This document shows, piece after piece, positions 7,401 through 14,964 of a DNA stretch of 34,508 bases (positions are counted from its first letter, which is position 1; each line of letters begins with the position of its first letter). Below the pieces are notes generated by a model, which saw only the letters and a program-made list of their open reading frames with translations, ran no database searches and had not been told where the DNA came from. This DNA comes from Mucilaginibacter sp. L294 (GTDB lineage Bacteria; Bacteroidota; Bacteroidia; Sphingobacteriales; Sphingobacteriaceae): contig NZ_LGEK01000055.1 of the NCBI RefSeq assembly GCF_001636615.1, forward strand, positions 1 through 34,508, read 5' to 3'. A program made the position numbers and the translations under genes.

Positions 7401-7601
7401 TTACTTGCCTATGCAAAGCATACGTTTTACGTTGCCTAAGTCAGCTTTTGATACCAAGCTGGTGTGACTAAGGTTACGCTTACGTTTAGTCGACATCTTG
7501 GTTAAGATGTGGCTTTTGAATGCGTTTTTTCTGGCAATTTTACCGGTTCCAGTAAGCCTAAAGCGCTTTTTTGCACTGGAATTGGTTTTCATTTTTGGCA
7601 T
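7401..7601 (-). CDS. rpmI: 50S ribosomal protein L35
   Basis: A 66-residue, very basic protein with the L35 signature: MPKMKTNSSAKKRFRLTGTG at the N-terminus, a KIARKNAFKSHILTKMSTKRKR middle part (in pieces: KIARKNAFKSH, ILTKMSTKRKR), and a C-terminal VKRMLCIGK. Usual length 64-67. It lies between infC (94 bases upstream) and rplT, the conserved order in most bacteria. Start ATG at 7601. Confidence 0.97.
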   Translation of the reverse strand: MPKMKTNSSAKKRFRLTGTGKIARKNAFKSHILTKMSTKRKRNLSHTSLVSKADLGNVKRMLCIGK

Positions 7602-7695
7602 AACTCTATTTATTTGTTTTTAGATGATTTACGTTATCTCAACGTTTTATTTTAATTGCATTTGCATACCACACGCATTTGCACTTATAACCTTA

Positions 7696-8262
7696 TTATT
7701 TTTTTTGTGCTTTTGAAGCAACAGTTAAAAACATACGTTTCCCTTCCAGCTTTGGTAATTGCTCTACTTTACCTAATTCTTCAAGTGCCTGTGCAAAACG
7801 CAGCAATAATATCTCGCCTTGTTCTTTGTATACAATTGCACGGCCTTTAAAGTGTACGTAAGCCCTTACCTTTTCGCCGGCTTCCAAAAACTTCTGCGCA
7901 TGCTTTAATTTAAATTCAAAGTCATGGTCATCAGTGTTCGGCCCGAAACGGATCTCTTTAATAACTGTTTGCTTGGCATTGCTTTTTATCTCTTTAAGCT
8001 TCTTCTTTTGCTCGTAAACGAATTTGTTATAATCGGTTACTTTACAAACGGGAGGTACTGCGTTTGGAGATATCTCAACCAGGTCAAGTTCTTGTTCCTG
8101 TGCGATGGCCAAAGCATCCCTCAATGAGAATATGCCTTGCTCAACGTTATCACCTACAAGGCGCACTTCTTGTGCACGAATGAATTGATTGATGTTATGT
8201 TCGGCTTCTTTTTTCTTAAATGGAAGCCTGGGTCCTCTGTTGAAAGGTTTGTTTAAAGCCAA
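7696..8262 (-). CDS. infC: Translation initiation factor IF-3
   Basis: A 188-residue IF-3 with an N-terminal domain (INQFIRAQEVRLVG about 24-37, then DALAIAQEQELDLVEISPNA about 49-68, ending in PPVCKVTDYNKFVYEQKKK) and a C-terminal domain carrying KEIRFGPNTDDHDFEFKLKH and the terminal KRMFLTVASK. It binds the 30S subunit, prevents premature subunit joining and checks the initiator codon. The start is TTG at 8262; an in-frame TAA lies only four codons upstream and there is no ATG before conserved sequence begins, so a non-AUG start is forced. That fits the general pattern of infC, whose product controls its own translation by discriminating against non-AUG starts, although UUG is a mild case. 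One base separates it from the thrS stop, which suggests translational coupling. Confidence 0.97.
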   Translation of the reverse strand: MALNKPFNRGPRLPFKKKEAEHNINQFIRAQEVRLVGDNVEQGIFSLRDALAIAQEQELDLVEISPNAVPPVCKVTDYNKFVYEQKKKLKEIKSNAKQTVIKEIRFGPNTDDHDFEFKLKHAQKFLEAGEKVRAYVHFKGRAIVYKEQGEILLLRFAQALEELGKVEQLPKLEGKRMFLTVASKAQKK

Positions 8263-8263
8263 G

Positions 8264-10189
8264 TTATACTGTTATTTCTTTAATTATTTGTTGTTTAAAT
8301 TCTTCTATGCTCATACTTCCCAAATCGCCGGTGCCATGTTTACGAACCGAAACCAACCCTTCGGCAGCTTCTTTTTCGCCCACAATCAGCATATATGGGA
8401 TCTTTTTAACTTCAGCGTCGCGTATTTTACGACCAATTTTCTCGTCTCTAAAGTCAATCAGCCCGCAAATATCGGAATTCTTTAACTCATCTGAAAGTTT
8501 TTTTGCATATTCTTCATACTTTTCAGATATAGGGAGGATAATAAATTGCTCGGGCGATAGCCACAGCGGGAAATTACCTGCACAATGCTCTATCAATACA
8601 GCCACAAAACGCTCCAATGAACCAAACGGTGCCCTATGGATCATTACCGGGCGGTGTTTCTGGTTATCGCTGCCTGTATATTCCAGCTCAAAACGTTCGG
8701 GCAGGTTATAATCTACCTGGATAGTACCTAACTGCCACTTACGGCCAATGGCATCCTTCACCATAAAATCAAGCTTAGGGCCATAGAAAGCCGCTTCGCC
8801 ATATTCTACTACAGTTGTTAATCCCTTTTCGGCGGCAGCCTCAATAATAGCGCTTTCTGCTAATGCCCAATTTTCGTCGGTACCAATATATTTGGTTTTG
8901 TTGTTCGGGTCGCGTAAAGATACCTGTGCGGTATAATTATCAAAACCTAAAGCAGCAAATACATAAAGCACCAGATCTATCACTTTTTTAAACTCGTCTT
9001 TTACCTGGTCTGGGCGGCAAAATAAGTGCGCGTCATCCTGAGTAAAGCCACGTACACGGGTTAAACCGTGCAACTCGCCGCTTTGCTCGTAACGGTAAAC
9101 GGTACCAAACTCTGCCAAACGAACCGGAAGGTCCTTGTAAGAGCGTGGTTTTGTTTTATAGATCTCGCAGTGGTGCGGGCAATTCATCGGTTTTAAGAAG
9201 AACTCCTCTCCTTCCTGCGGGGTTTTTATCGGCTGGAATGCATCCGCACCATATTTTTCATAGTGGCCAGATGTTACATACAGGTTTTTATGACCAATAT
9301 GCGGTGTTATCACCTGTTCGTAACCGGCTTTAACCTGTGCTTTTTGTAAAAAGTTTACCAAGCGCTCACGCAAGGCGGTACCTTTAGGCAACCACAATGG
9401 CAGGCCCATACCCACTTTTTCGCTAAATGCAAATAACTCCAACTCCTTACCCAATTTGCGGTGGTCGCGTTTTTTTGCTTCCTCAATCAGGTGCAGGTAA
9501 TCAGTAAGCTCACTCGCTTTGGGGAAAGTAACCCCATAAATACGGGTAAGCTGTTTGCGGCTTTCATCGCCACGCCAGTATGCACCGGCAACGCTCATCA
9601 GCTTTACAGCTTTGATAGCACCTGTATTGGGGATGTGCGGGCCACGGCACAGGTCGGTAAAGTTACCTTGTGTGTAAAAAGTGATGCTGCCATCAGGCAG
9701 GTCTTTGATCAGGTCGAGTTTGTACTCATCCCCTTTCTCGGTAAAATATTCAATGGCATCGGCTTTGCTAACCGGTTTGCGGATGTATTCGCTTTTGGTT
9801 TTGGCAAGTTCGATTACCTTGTCTTCAATTTTCTTGAAATCGTCTGACGAGAACGGCTCATCGCCAAAGTCAACATCGTAATAAAAACCTGTTTCAATAG
9901 CCGGGCCTATACCAAATTTGGTACCCGGATACAAAGCCTCTAAAGCCTCGGCCAGTAAGTGGGCTGATGAATGCCAATAGGTTGATTTACCCTTTGCATC
10001 GTTCCAGGTTAATAATTTAACGGCCGAATCTTCTTCAATGGGGCGGCTGGCATCCCAAACCTCGCCGTTTACTTCGGCTGCTAATACGTTACGTGCTAAA
10101 CCTTCGGAGATAGACAGCGCTATCTGCATGGAAGTGATCCCTTTGTCGTACTGACGAACGGAACCATCAGGAAGTGTAATACTAATCAT
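8264..10189 (-). CDS. thrS: Threonine-tRNA ligase
   Basis: A 641-residue full-length enzyme that charges tRNA-Thr. Domains in order: TGS (about 1-61), the editing domain with the HxxxH motif (H73, H77) and its partners C181 and H185 in DLCRGPH, the class II catalytic core (about 245-540), and the anticodon-binding domain (about 545-641). Zinc ligands are visible as C337 (in MNCPHH), H388 (DDAHLF) and H518 (MIHRAPFG). The motif 2 arginine is R380 in RVRGFTQDD and motif 3 is APFGSLERF. It leads the translation operon with infC, rpmI and rplT. A candidate promoter lies about 75 bases upstream. Confidence 0.98.
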   Translation of the reverse strand: MISITLPDGSVRQYDKGITSMQIALSISEGLARNVLAAEVNGEVWDASRPIEEDSAVKLLTWNDAKGKSTYWHSSAHLLAEALEALYPGTKFGIGPAIETGFYYDVDFGDEPFSSDDFKKIEDKVIELAKTKSEYIRKPVSKADAIEYFTEKGDEYKLDLIKDLPDGSITFYTQGNFTDLCRGPHIPNTGAIKAVKLMSVAGAYWRGDESRKQLTRIYGVTFPKASELTDYLHLIEEAKKRDHRKLGKELELFAFSEKVGMGLPLWLPKGTALRERLVNFLQKAQVKAGYEQVITPHIGHKNLYVTSGHYEKYGADAFQPIKTPQEGEEFFLKPMNCPHHCEIYKTKPRSYKDLPVRLAEFGTVYRYEQSGELHGLTRVRGFTQDDAHLFCRPDQVKDEFKKVIDLVLYVFAALGFDNYTAQVSLRDPNNKTKYIGTDENWALAESAIIEAAAEKGLTTVVEYGEAAFYGPKLDFMVKDAIGRKWQLGTIQVDYNLPERFELEYTGSDNQKHRPVMIHRAPFGSLERFVAVLIEHCAGNFPLWLSPEQFIILPISEKYEEYAKKLSDELKNSDICGLIDFRDEKIGRKIRDAEVKKIPYMLIVGEKEAAEGLVSVRKHGTGDLGSMSIEEFKQQIIKEITV

Positions 10190-10264
10190 CTACAACTATG
10201 ATTTAAATTTTAATAAATATGTGAATTATAACGAATCGCATACTAACGCGATTTGAACTTATCG

Positions 10265-10295
10265 CAAAAATAGGATTTTATTTATACAGCGAAAG
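10265..10295 (-). promoter_or_regulatory. Candidate promoter of the thrS operon
   Basis: On the minus strand, TATTTTTG (10272-10265) matches the Bacteroidota -7 element TAnnTTTG. The expected -33 TTTG is only approximated by CTTTCG at 10295-10290. The predicted start is near 10258, giving a leader of about 70 bases before thrS. No T-box-like leader is visible. Confidence 0.38.
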
Positions 10296-10360
10296 TAAAT
10301 TATGCTTTTTGAGAAAAAGCAGTTTTAGTGGCCGGATCAAACAGCGTTTCGGACCTATTC

Positions 10361-10793
10361 TGTTCCACTGTGAAATGGAACAAGTGGAACAAATGGAACA
10401 TATTGATAATCAGATTTTTGTATTTTTTATTTTAGCTCTCTATCTAAAGTATTACTTCATGATTTGTGACATAAATGTCTAATTATAAACATATTATAAA
10501 AACAGAAATTTTGTTCCACTTTATTAAAAATGGAACAAGTGTCTTGTACTGAAATAGGTTGACACAAAAGTCAGGAAATGAAAAAGACGAGCACCAAGAT
10601 CTCATACATTTTAAAGCGGTAAAAAGTGTAAATAATTGACTTTTTTTAGCACCTCAAACGCCCTCAAACGTCTTAGAACGCCCCTAAGCATATTGAGCTA
10701 AAATTGAGCGATTTTACAATAAATACCTGTTAATAAGTTACTTATGAATTTTAGTCTTGTTCCATTTTGTTCCATTTTTTGCTAAATGGAACA
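10361..10793. repeat. Cluster of nine TGGAACA/TGTTCCA motifs in a 686-base non-coding stretch
   Basis: No credible gene lies between the thrS start (10189) and the zinc-ribbon start (10876). The heptamer TGGAACA or its complement occurs nine times: at 10361, 10376, 10385, 10394, 10512, 10531, 10758, 10768 and 10787. Three copies (10376, 10385, 10394) are tandem with a 9-base period. The motifs form three inverted pairs, at 10361-10382, 10512-10537 and 10758-10793. Between them, at 10651-10680, is a threefold 10-base repeat (ACCTCAAACG, CCCTCAAACG, TCTTAGAACG). A hairpin with 8-bp arms (TGCTTTTT/AAAAAGCA) lies at 10303-10321. Function unknown; protein-binding or recombination sites are possible. 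Confidence 0.7.
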
Positions 10794-10875
10794 GATTTTT
10801 TTGGAGTTGAGGCAAGCTATAGATTTTTTAAGTATTTTCATGCCAACTAAATATCACAATAATTGCTGCACTACC

Positions 10876-11472
10876 ATGATTGTTTACGGAACCAGAGCTA
10901 AACTCCTAAAAACTGAATTTATAGCAGAACCCTGCCCCAATTGTAATACGCATAATAGTATGCAAATGAATGTTTTTCAGAAATGGGCACACATTTTCTG
11001 GATCCCCTTTTTCCCGATTGGGAAAACCGGTGTTTCGCAATGCACCCATTGCCAACAGGTTTTAAAGTTAAAACAAATGCCCCCTATCATCAGGCTGGGT
11101 TACGATAACTTGAAATCGCAAACCAACATCCCGATATGGACATTCTCGGGTATTGGGGTGATCATTGTAATTGCAATTGCCGTTAGTATATCTGAGCAGC
11201 AAACGGCAAAGAAGGTAACTCAAATGATCCCTTCATTAAAAAAGAACGATATACTGCATATAAAATTAAAAGATAACGCTTATACCCTGGCCAAGGTAAA
11301 CCGGGTAAATAAAGACAGTGTGTTTTTCTTTGCCAATAATTACCAAACAGACCGTATAACAGATATTGATAATTTAAAAGACAAAGGTTACGCCACAAAG
11401 GAAGATACTTTAACTATCGCGGATTTGAAAGGCATGAATGAAAAAGAGCAGATACTTGATATAGAGCGATAA
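10876..11472 (+). CDS. Zinc-ribbon protein with one membrane segment
   Basis: A 198-residue protein. The N-terminal half carries two CxxC pairs (C20/C23 in PCPNC and C56/C59 in CTHC), as in a treble-clef or zinc-ribbon domain, separated by a Trp/Phe-rich segment (WAHIFWIPFFPIGK). One hydrophobic segment follows at about 85-105. The C-terminal 90 residues are polar and look like a compact domain (NDILHIKLKDNAYTLAKV). The frame is open 30 codons further upstream to an ATG at 10786, but that part lies in the TGGAACA repeat zone and has no protein-like character. The ATG at 10876 (MIVYGTRAKLL) resembles the start of related proteins. Function unknown. It stands alone between two repeat regions. 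Confidence 0.72.
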   Translation: MIVYGTRAKLLKTEFIAEPCPNCNTHNSMQMNVFQKWAHIFWIPFFPIGKTGVSQCTHCQQVLKLKQMPPIIRLGYDNLKSQTNIPIWTFSGIGVIIVIAIAVSISEQQTAKKVTQMIPSLKKNDILHIKLKDNAYTLAKVNRVNKDSVFFFANNYQTDRITDIDNLKDKGYATKEDTLTIADLKGMNEKEQILDIER

Positions 11473-11483
11473 TTAAAATAGCC

Positions 11484-11782
11484 GTCATTGCGAGGTACGA
11501 AGCAATCTCCCGATAGGCATGGCGCACGCAAGGTGTTTATGTACAGTTCTGAGATTGCTTCGTACCTCGCAATGACGCGCGGGGGCTAAAAAATAGCCGT
11601 CATTGCGAGCGCAGCGTGGCAATCTTCGATAGAAAAGTCGGCGACTTGCATGTCGAAGATTGCTTCGTCCCAATGACGCGCAGGGGCTAAAAAACAGCCG
11701 TCATTGCGAGCGCAGCGTGGCAATCTTCGATAGAAAAGTAGGCGGCTTGCATATCGAAGATTGCTTCGTACCTCGCAATGAC
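11484..11782. repeat. Three tandem REP-like palindromes (units 1-3)
   Basis: Three units with outer arms GTCATTGCGAG / CTCGCAATGAC: unit 1 at 11484-11576, unit 2 at 11599-11677, unit 3 at 11700-11782. Unit 1 has a perfect 26-bp inverted repeat (11484-11509 with 11551-11576). Units 2 and 3 have a second, inner 9- to 11-bp stem (AATCTTCGA / TCGAAGATT) and share about the same core; unit 2 has a degenerate right outer arm. The spacer GCGCGGGGGCTAAAAAA and close variants links the units. No transposase lies within the window. Confidence 0.88.
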
Positions 11783-11802
11783 GCGCGGGGGAGATTGAAG
11801 TA

Positions 11803-12336
11803 CTAAATCGTCAAATACTTACTCCTTATTAAATTGTAATGATGCATTTCGTGCCCGGCAATGTGGTATCCTAAAGCCCTTACCGTGGCATCATTGGCGG
11901 TGCCGGTGCCATGCCCCATTCTGTCCAAAGCATCTTCGGGCAGGCCGTTAAATAAGGCTATGGTTGATGATCTTACAGCTTCATATTCTTCAAAAATGTT
12001 ATCCAGGCCGCGCTTATCAGCACCCGAGTATTTGGCGTAGCTATCCTGATCGAAACCTACCAGGCTTTGCTGCTCGTTACGGGCAAAGCGCAGGGCTCGG
12101 TAGGCAAATATGCGTTCGTCATCAATAATGTGTACCAGCGTTTCTTTGATGCTCCATTTACCCGGGGCATAGCGGTACAACAAACGCTCTTCGGGCAGCG
12201 AATAGATCAGCTCCTTTACCCTGTAAAAGTTATTCTGCAGGTATTTAAGCAGCAGCCCGTCGGTGGGTATCAGCTTCATATATATATCAGCATACGCAGG
12301 ATAATCGCCGGGCTTTGGTGGAAGGATAACGCGCAT
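11803..12336 (-). CDS. DinB-family (YfiT-like) metal-binding protein
   Basis: A 177-residue four-helix-bundle protein of the DinB/YfiT superfamily. The presumed metal-binding histidines are H69 (in ETLVHIIDDE), H162 and H166 (in AGHEMHHYNLI). The Trp in APGKWSIKE (residue 61) and the acidic DDERIFAYRALRFAR segment are typical. Relatives transfer thiols such as bacillithiol, or have no known substrate. The substrate cannot be told from sequence; Bacteroidota commonly encode several paralogues. The gene lies alone with REP-like repeats about 20 bases past its stop and about 70 bases before its start, so those hairpins may also serve to end or protect its transcript. Confidence 0.85.
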   Translation of the reverse strand: MRVILPPKPGDYPAYADIYMKLIPTDGLLLKYLQNNFYRVKELIYSLPEERLLYRYAPGKWSIKETLVHIIDDERIFAYRALRFARNEQQSLVGFDQDSYAKYSGADKRGLDNIFEEYEAVRSSTIALFNGLPEDALDRMGHGTGTANDATVRALGYHIAGHEMHHYNLIRSKYLTI

Positions 12337-12404
12337 GTTTACAGGTGGTTTATTGTACTGTAAAATTAAGAAATAAACGCAGTAAATATATCTTGTATCC
12401 GCTC

Positions 12405-12592
12405 GTCATTGCGAGCGTAACGTGGCAATCTTCGATAGAAAAGCAGGCGGCTTGCATGTCGAAGATTGCTTCGTACCTCGCAATGACGCGCGGGAGCAAA
12501 AAAACAGCCGTCATTGCGAGCGCAGCGTGGCAATCTTCGATAGAAAAGTAGGCGGCTTGCATGTCGAAGATTGCTTCGTATCTCGCAATGAC
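12405..12592. repeat. Two tandem REP-like palindromes (units 4-5)
   Basis: Unit 4 at 12405-12487 and unit 5 at 12510-12592. They share the outer arms GTCATTGCGAG / CTCGCAATGAC and the inner stem GCAATCTTCGA / TCGAAGATTGC with unit 3 of the array beyond the DinB gene. Unit 5 and unit 3 are nearly identical. Outer arms of unit 5 differ by one base (TCTCGCAATGAC). Confidence 0.88.
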
Positions 12593-12608
12593 GCGCGGGG
12601 AGAGTGGA

Positions 12609-12650
12609 TAATAAAAAAGGCCCATGCAATTGCATGGGCCTTTTTTATTA
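12609..12650 (-). terminator. Strong terminator after serA
   Basis: A perfect 42-base palindrome centred on GCAATTGC, with core arms AAGGCCCATGCAA / TTGCATGGGCCTT and A/T runs at both ends. It sits 14 bases past the serA stop codon and, being symmetrical, can act in both directions. Confidence 0.88.
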
Positions 12651-12663
12651 CTCTGAGTATTTT

Positions 12664-13617
12664 TTATTTATTAAAATGGCCGATAATTAAGCTGGCCAGT
12701 TCAACACCTATACGCTCCTGGGCTTCGTTTGTGGCGGCGCCGATGTGCGGGGTCAAGGATATTTTTGGATGAGATAGTATCTCCTGGCGAGGTGTAGGCT
12801 CGTTATCAAACACGTCTAACGCCGCGTATGATACCTGTCCGCTGTTCAGGGCATCTACCAATGCCAACTCGTCAATTAACCCACCGCGTGAGATATTGAT
12901 CAGTTGAACACCTTTTTTTGTTTGGGCTAATTCTTCAGCACCAATTAAAGCTTTATCAATAAATGGTGTATGCAGGGTTATAAAATCGGCTGTCCTGATG
13001 ATCTCATCAAGCGTAGCTGTTTTAACAGTTACATTAACTTTAGTACCACCGGTACCTAAAACAACTTCAACTTCGGGGTTAAAAGGGAACAGATCGTAAG
13101 CAATTACATCCATACCCACGCCAATCGCAATTTTGGCAACCTCGCGGCCAATACGGCCAAAGCCTACAATACCTAAGGTTTTACCACGCAGTTCAACACC
13201 CTTGGCATAAGCCTTTTTCAGGTCGTTGAATTTTGTGCCGCCTTCAACAGGCATTTTGCGGTTACTGTCATGCAAAAAACGCACACCGGTAAAAAGTTGC
13301 GCGAAAACCAGCTCGGCAACAGATAATGATGAAGATGCAGGCGTATTATACACGCCAAGGCCTTTTGATTTGGCGTAGTCCACATCAATATTATCAACAC
13401 CTACCCCACCACGGCCAATAAGCTTCAGGTTTGGGCAAGCATCAATTAAAGCGGCGCGTACTTTGGTAGCGCTGCGTACAGTTATAGCATCAAACTCCTG
13501 TAAACGAACAGGTAGTTCATCCTGCGGGATGTTATTGGTTTCAACAAAGAATCCGGCATCTTCCAGCATTTTTTTGCCTATCGGGTCGATACCATCATTA
13601 GCTAATATTTTGATCAT
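12664..13617 (-). CDS. serA: D-3-phosphoglycerate dehydrogenase, short form
   Basis: A 317-residue D-2-hydroxyacid dehydrogenase that probably oxidises 3-phosphoglycerate, the first step of serine synthesis. The NAD-binding motif GFGRIG is at 152-157. The catalytic residues are R244 (in NISRGG), E273 (in DNEP) and H291 (in TPHIGAA). Substrate-side features include GRGGVGVDNID at about 69-78. It lacks the C-terminal ACT domain, so feedback by serine through that domain is not expected. The frame extends upstream to 13665, but those codons fall in a GC-rich hairpin; the ATG at 13617 (MIKILANDG) is the natural start. serC lies 82 bases upstream on the same strand, which supports the assignment and a serine operon, and a strong terminator follows. 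Confidence 0.93.
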   Translation of the reverse strand: MIKILANDGIDPIGKKMLEDAGFFVETNNIPQDELPVRLQEFDAITVRSATKVRAALIDACPNLKLIGRGGVGVDNIDVDYAKSKGLGVYNTPASSSLSVAELVFAQLFTGVRFLHDSNRKMPVEGGTKFNDLKKAYAKGVELRGKTLGIVGFGRIGREVAKIAIGVGMDVIAYDLFPFNPEVEVVLGTGGTKVNVTVKTATLDEIIRTADFITLHTPFIDKALIGAEELAQTKKGVQLINISRGGLIDELALVDALNSGQVSYAALDVFDNEPTPRQEILSHPKISLTPHIGAATNEAQERIGVELASLIIGHFNK

Positions 13618-13633
13618 GATTATTATATAGTGG

Positions 13634-13702
13634 TTAAGCCCCCCGACCCCCTGAAGGGGGAGCAATTAAATCCTATTCCCCCTTCAGGGGGTTAGGGGGT
13701 TA
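13634..13702. repeat. GC-rich inverted repeat between serC and serA
   Basis: Two arms with CCCCCTGAAGGGGG and its complement face each other (left about 13634-13662, right about 13672-13702), with nested CCCCC/GGGGG hairpins inside each arm. The right arm overlaps the serC stop codon. Similar repeats are common in Bacteroidota intergenic DNA. It has no T-run, so it may reduce readthrough from serC to serA or stabilise the serC mRNA, but it is not a classic terminator. Confidence 0.8.
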
Positions 13703-14764
13703 ATTTTTCTCAGCAAACTCGTTCATGGCTTCAATAAGCACATTAACGCTGGCAATTGGCAACGCATTGTAGATAGATGCGCGGAAACCGCCTACACTCC
13801 TGTGGCCTTTTAAGCCAACAATGCCTTTTTCGTCGCATAGTTTCAGGAATGGTTTTTCATGCTCAGGGTTTTCGGCCACAAAGCAAACATTCATGTGCGA
13901 GCGGTCTTCAGGCGCGGCAACAGCTTTAAATAACGGGTTGCTGTCAATCGCGTCATAAAGCACTTTTGCTTTCGCATCGTTCTCTACCTCGATAGCCGGC
14001 ACGCCACCTTTTGCTTTTAACCATTTAAGAGTAAGCATAGATACGTATATGGCAAAGCACGGAGGCGTGTTGTACATCGATCCGCCTTCTATCTGTACCT
14101 GGTAATTAAACATAGCCGGTATTTTACGGCCGGTTTTGCCTAAAAGGTCATCTTTAACAATAACCAGGGTAACACCAGCAGGGCCCATATTTTTTTGAGC
14201 GCCGGCATATATCAAACCAAAATCGGCAACGTTAACCGTGCGGCTGAATATATCTGACGACATATCGCAAACCACCGGTACCGGCGATTTAGGGAACTGG
14301 TGCAGCTGTGTACCGTAAATAGTATTGTTTGAGGTAATGTGGAAGTACGCAGCATCGGCAGGTACGGTATAATCTTTAGGGATATAAGTAAAGTTGCTTT
14401 CTTTTGAGGTAGCAACAATCTCAACATCACCAAAGAATTTTGCTTCCTTAAGCGCTTTGTTTGCCCATACACCTGTTTCCAGGTAAGCAACCTTGCCGCC
14501 TTCAGGCAGCAGGTTGTAAGGGGCTAATGCAAACTGTGTGCTTGCACCACCTTGTAAAAACAAAACAGAGTACCCTTCAGGAACACTGAAAAGTTCTTTC
14601 ACGAGGCTTACGGCTTCATTCAATACTGCTTCAAATTCCGGCGAGCGGTGTGAAATTTCCAGCAGGGAAAGACCGGTTCCGTTAAAATCAATTACTGCTT
14701 CAGCAGCCTGTTTTAAAACTTCGTGTGGTAGTATGCCGGGGCCGGCACCGAAATTGTGTTTCAT
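13700..14764 (-). CDS. serC: Phosphoserine aminotransferase
   Basis: A 354-residue PLP-dependent class V aminotransferase. It converts 3-phosphohydroxypyruvate and glutamate to phosphoserine and 2-oxoglutarate; in pyridoxal phosphate synthesis it can also act on 4-phosphohydroxythreonine. The N-terminus HNFGAGPGILP and the ISHRSPEF block (about 37-44) are family hallmarks. The PLP lysine is K191 in YAGAQKNMGPAG. QGGASTQF (about 71-78) binds the cofactor phosphate, and the C-terminal KGHRSVGGFRAS is the phosphate-binding loop of the substrate. Length is normal (about 355-362). serA follows 82 bases downstream. Confidence 0.97.
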   Translation of the reverse strand: MKHNFGAGPGILPHEVLKQAAEAVIDFNGTGLSLLEISHRSPEFEAVLNEAVSLVKELFSVPEGYSVLFLQGGASTQFALAPYNLLPEGGKVAYLETGVWANKALKEAKFFGDVEIVATSKESNFTYIPKDYTVPADAAYFHITSNNTIYGTQLHQFPKSPVPVVCDMSSDIFSRTVNVADFGLIYAGAQKNMGPAGVTLVIVKDDLLGKTGRKIPAMFNYQVQIEGGSMYNTPPCFAIYVSMLTLKWLKAKGGVPAIEVENDAKAKVLYDAIDSNPLFKAVAAPEDRSHMNVCFVAENPEHEKPFLKLCDEKGIVGLKGHRSVGGFRASIYNALPIASVNVLIEAMNEFAEKN

Positions 14765-14964
14765 AATGGTTGAACTATATTTGACTAATAACTAATTATC
14801 AACTTTGTATTAAGAAAGGCCGAAGTTAATAAATTCGACAAATTTTATAGACTATTTTTTTAATTTTTATAAAAATGTAGAATTTATACACCAGGTAGAC
14901 CCCTCATTGCAATTATACTATTGCAAGGCCTTTATCAGTGGTTTAAATTATCAAACTGATAATT

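Noticed and set aside
10786..10875. Upstream extension of the zinc-ribbon protein to the ATG at 10786
   Set aside because: The extra 30 codons fall in the TGGAACA repeat zone, while MIVYGTRAKLL at 10876 resembles the usual start of such proteins.
10190..10875. tRNA, small RNA gene or T-box leader in the long gene-free region
   Set aside because: No cloverleaf, T-box motif or riboswitch core could be traced by eye; a covariance-model search would be needed to exclude a small RNA.
11484..12592. CRISPR array, because of similar units spaced by about 100 bases
   Set aside because: Units are long palindromes of about 80 bases with nearly identical interiors; there are no unique spacers and no cas genes.
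11485..12772. Several open frames of 60-116 codons inside and beside the REP-like arrays, with repeated Arg/Cys/His-rich translations
   Set aside because: They are translations of the palindromic repeats (the same peptide recurs in each unit), overlap each other on both strands, and lack protein-like composition.
13618..13665. Upstream extension of SerA to 13665
   Set aside because: It runs through the GC-rich hairpin and gives a sequence unlike any dehydrogenase N-terminus.
14907..14963. Two short hairpins (TTGCAAT/ATTGCAA and ATTATCA/TGATAAT) as the rpe terminator
   Set aside because: Stems are only 7 bp and AT-rich, with no T-run after them; one overlaps the end of the gene.
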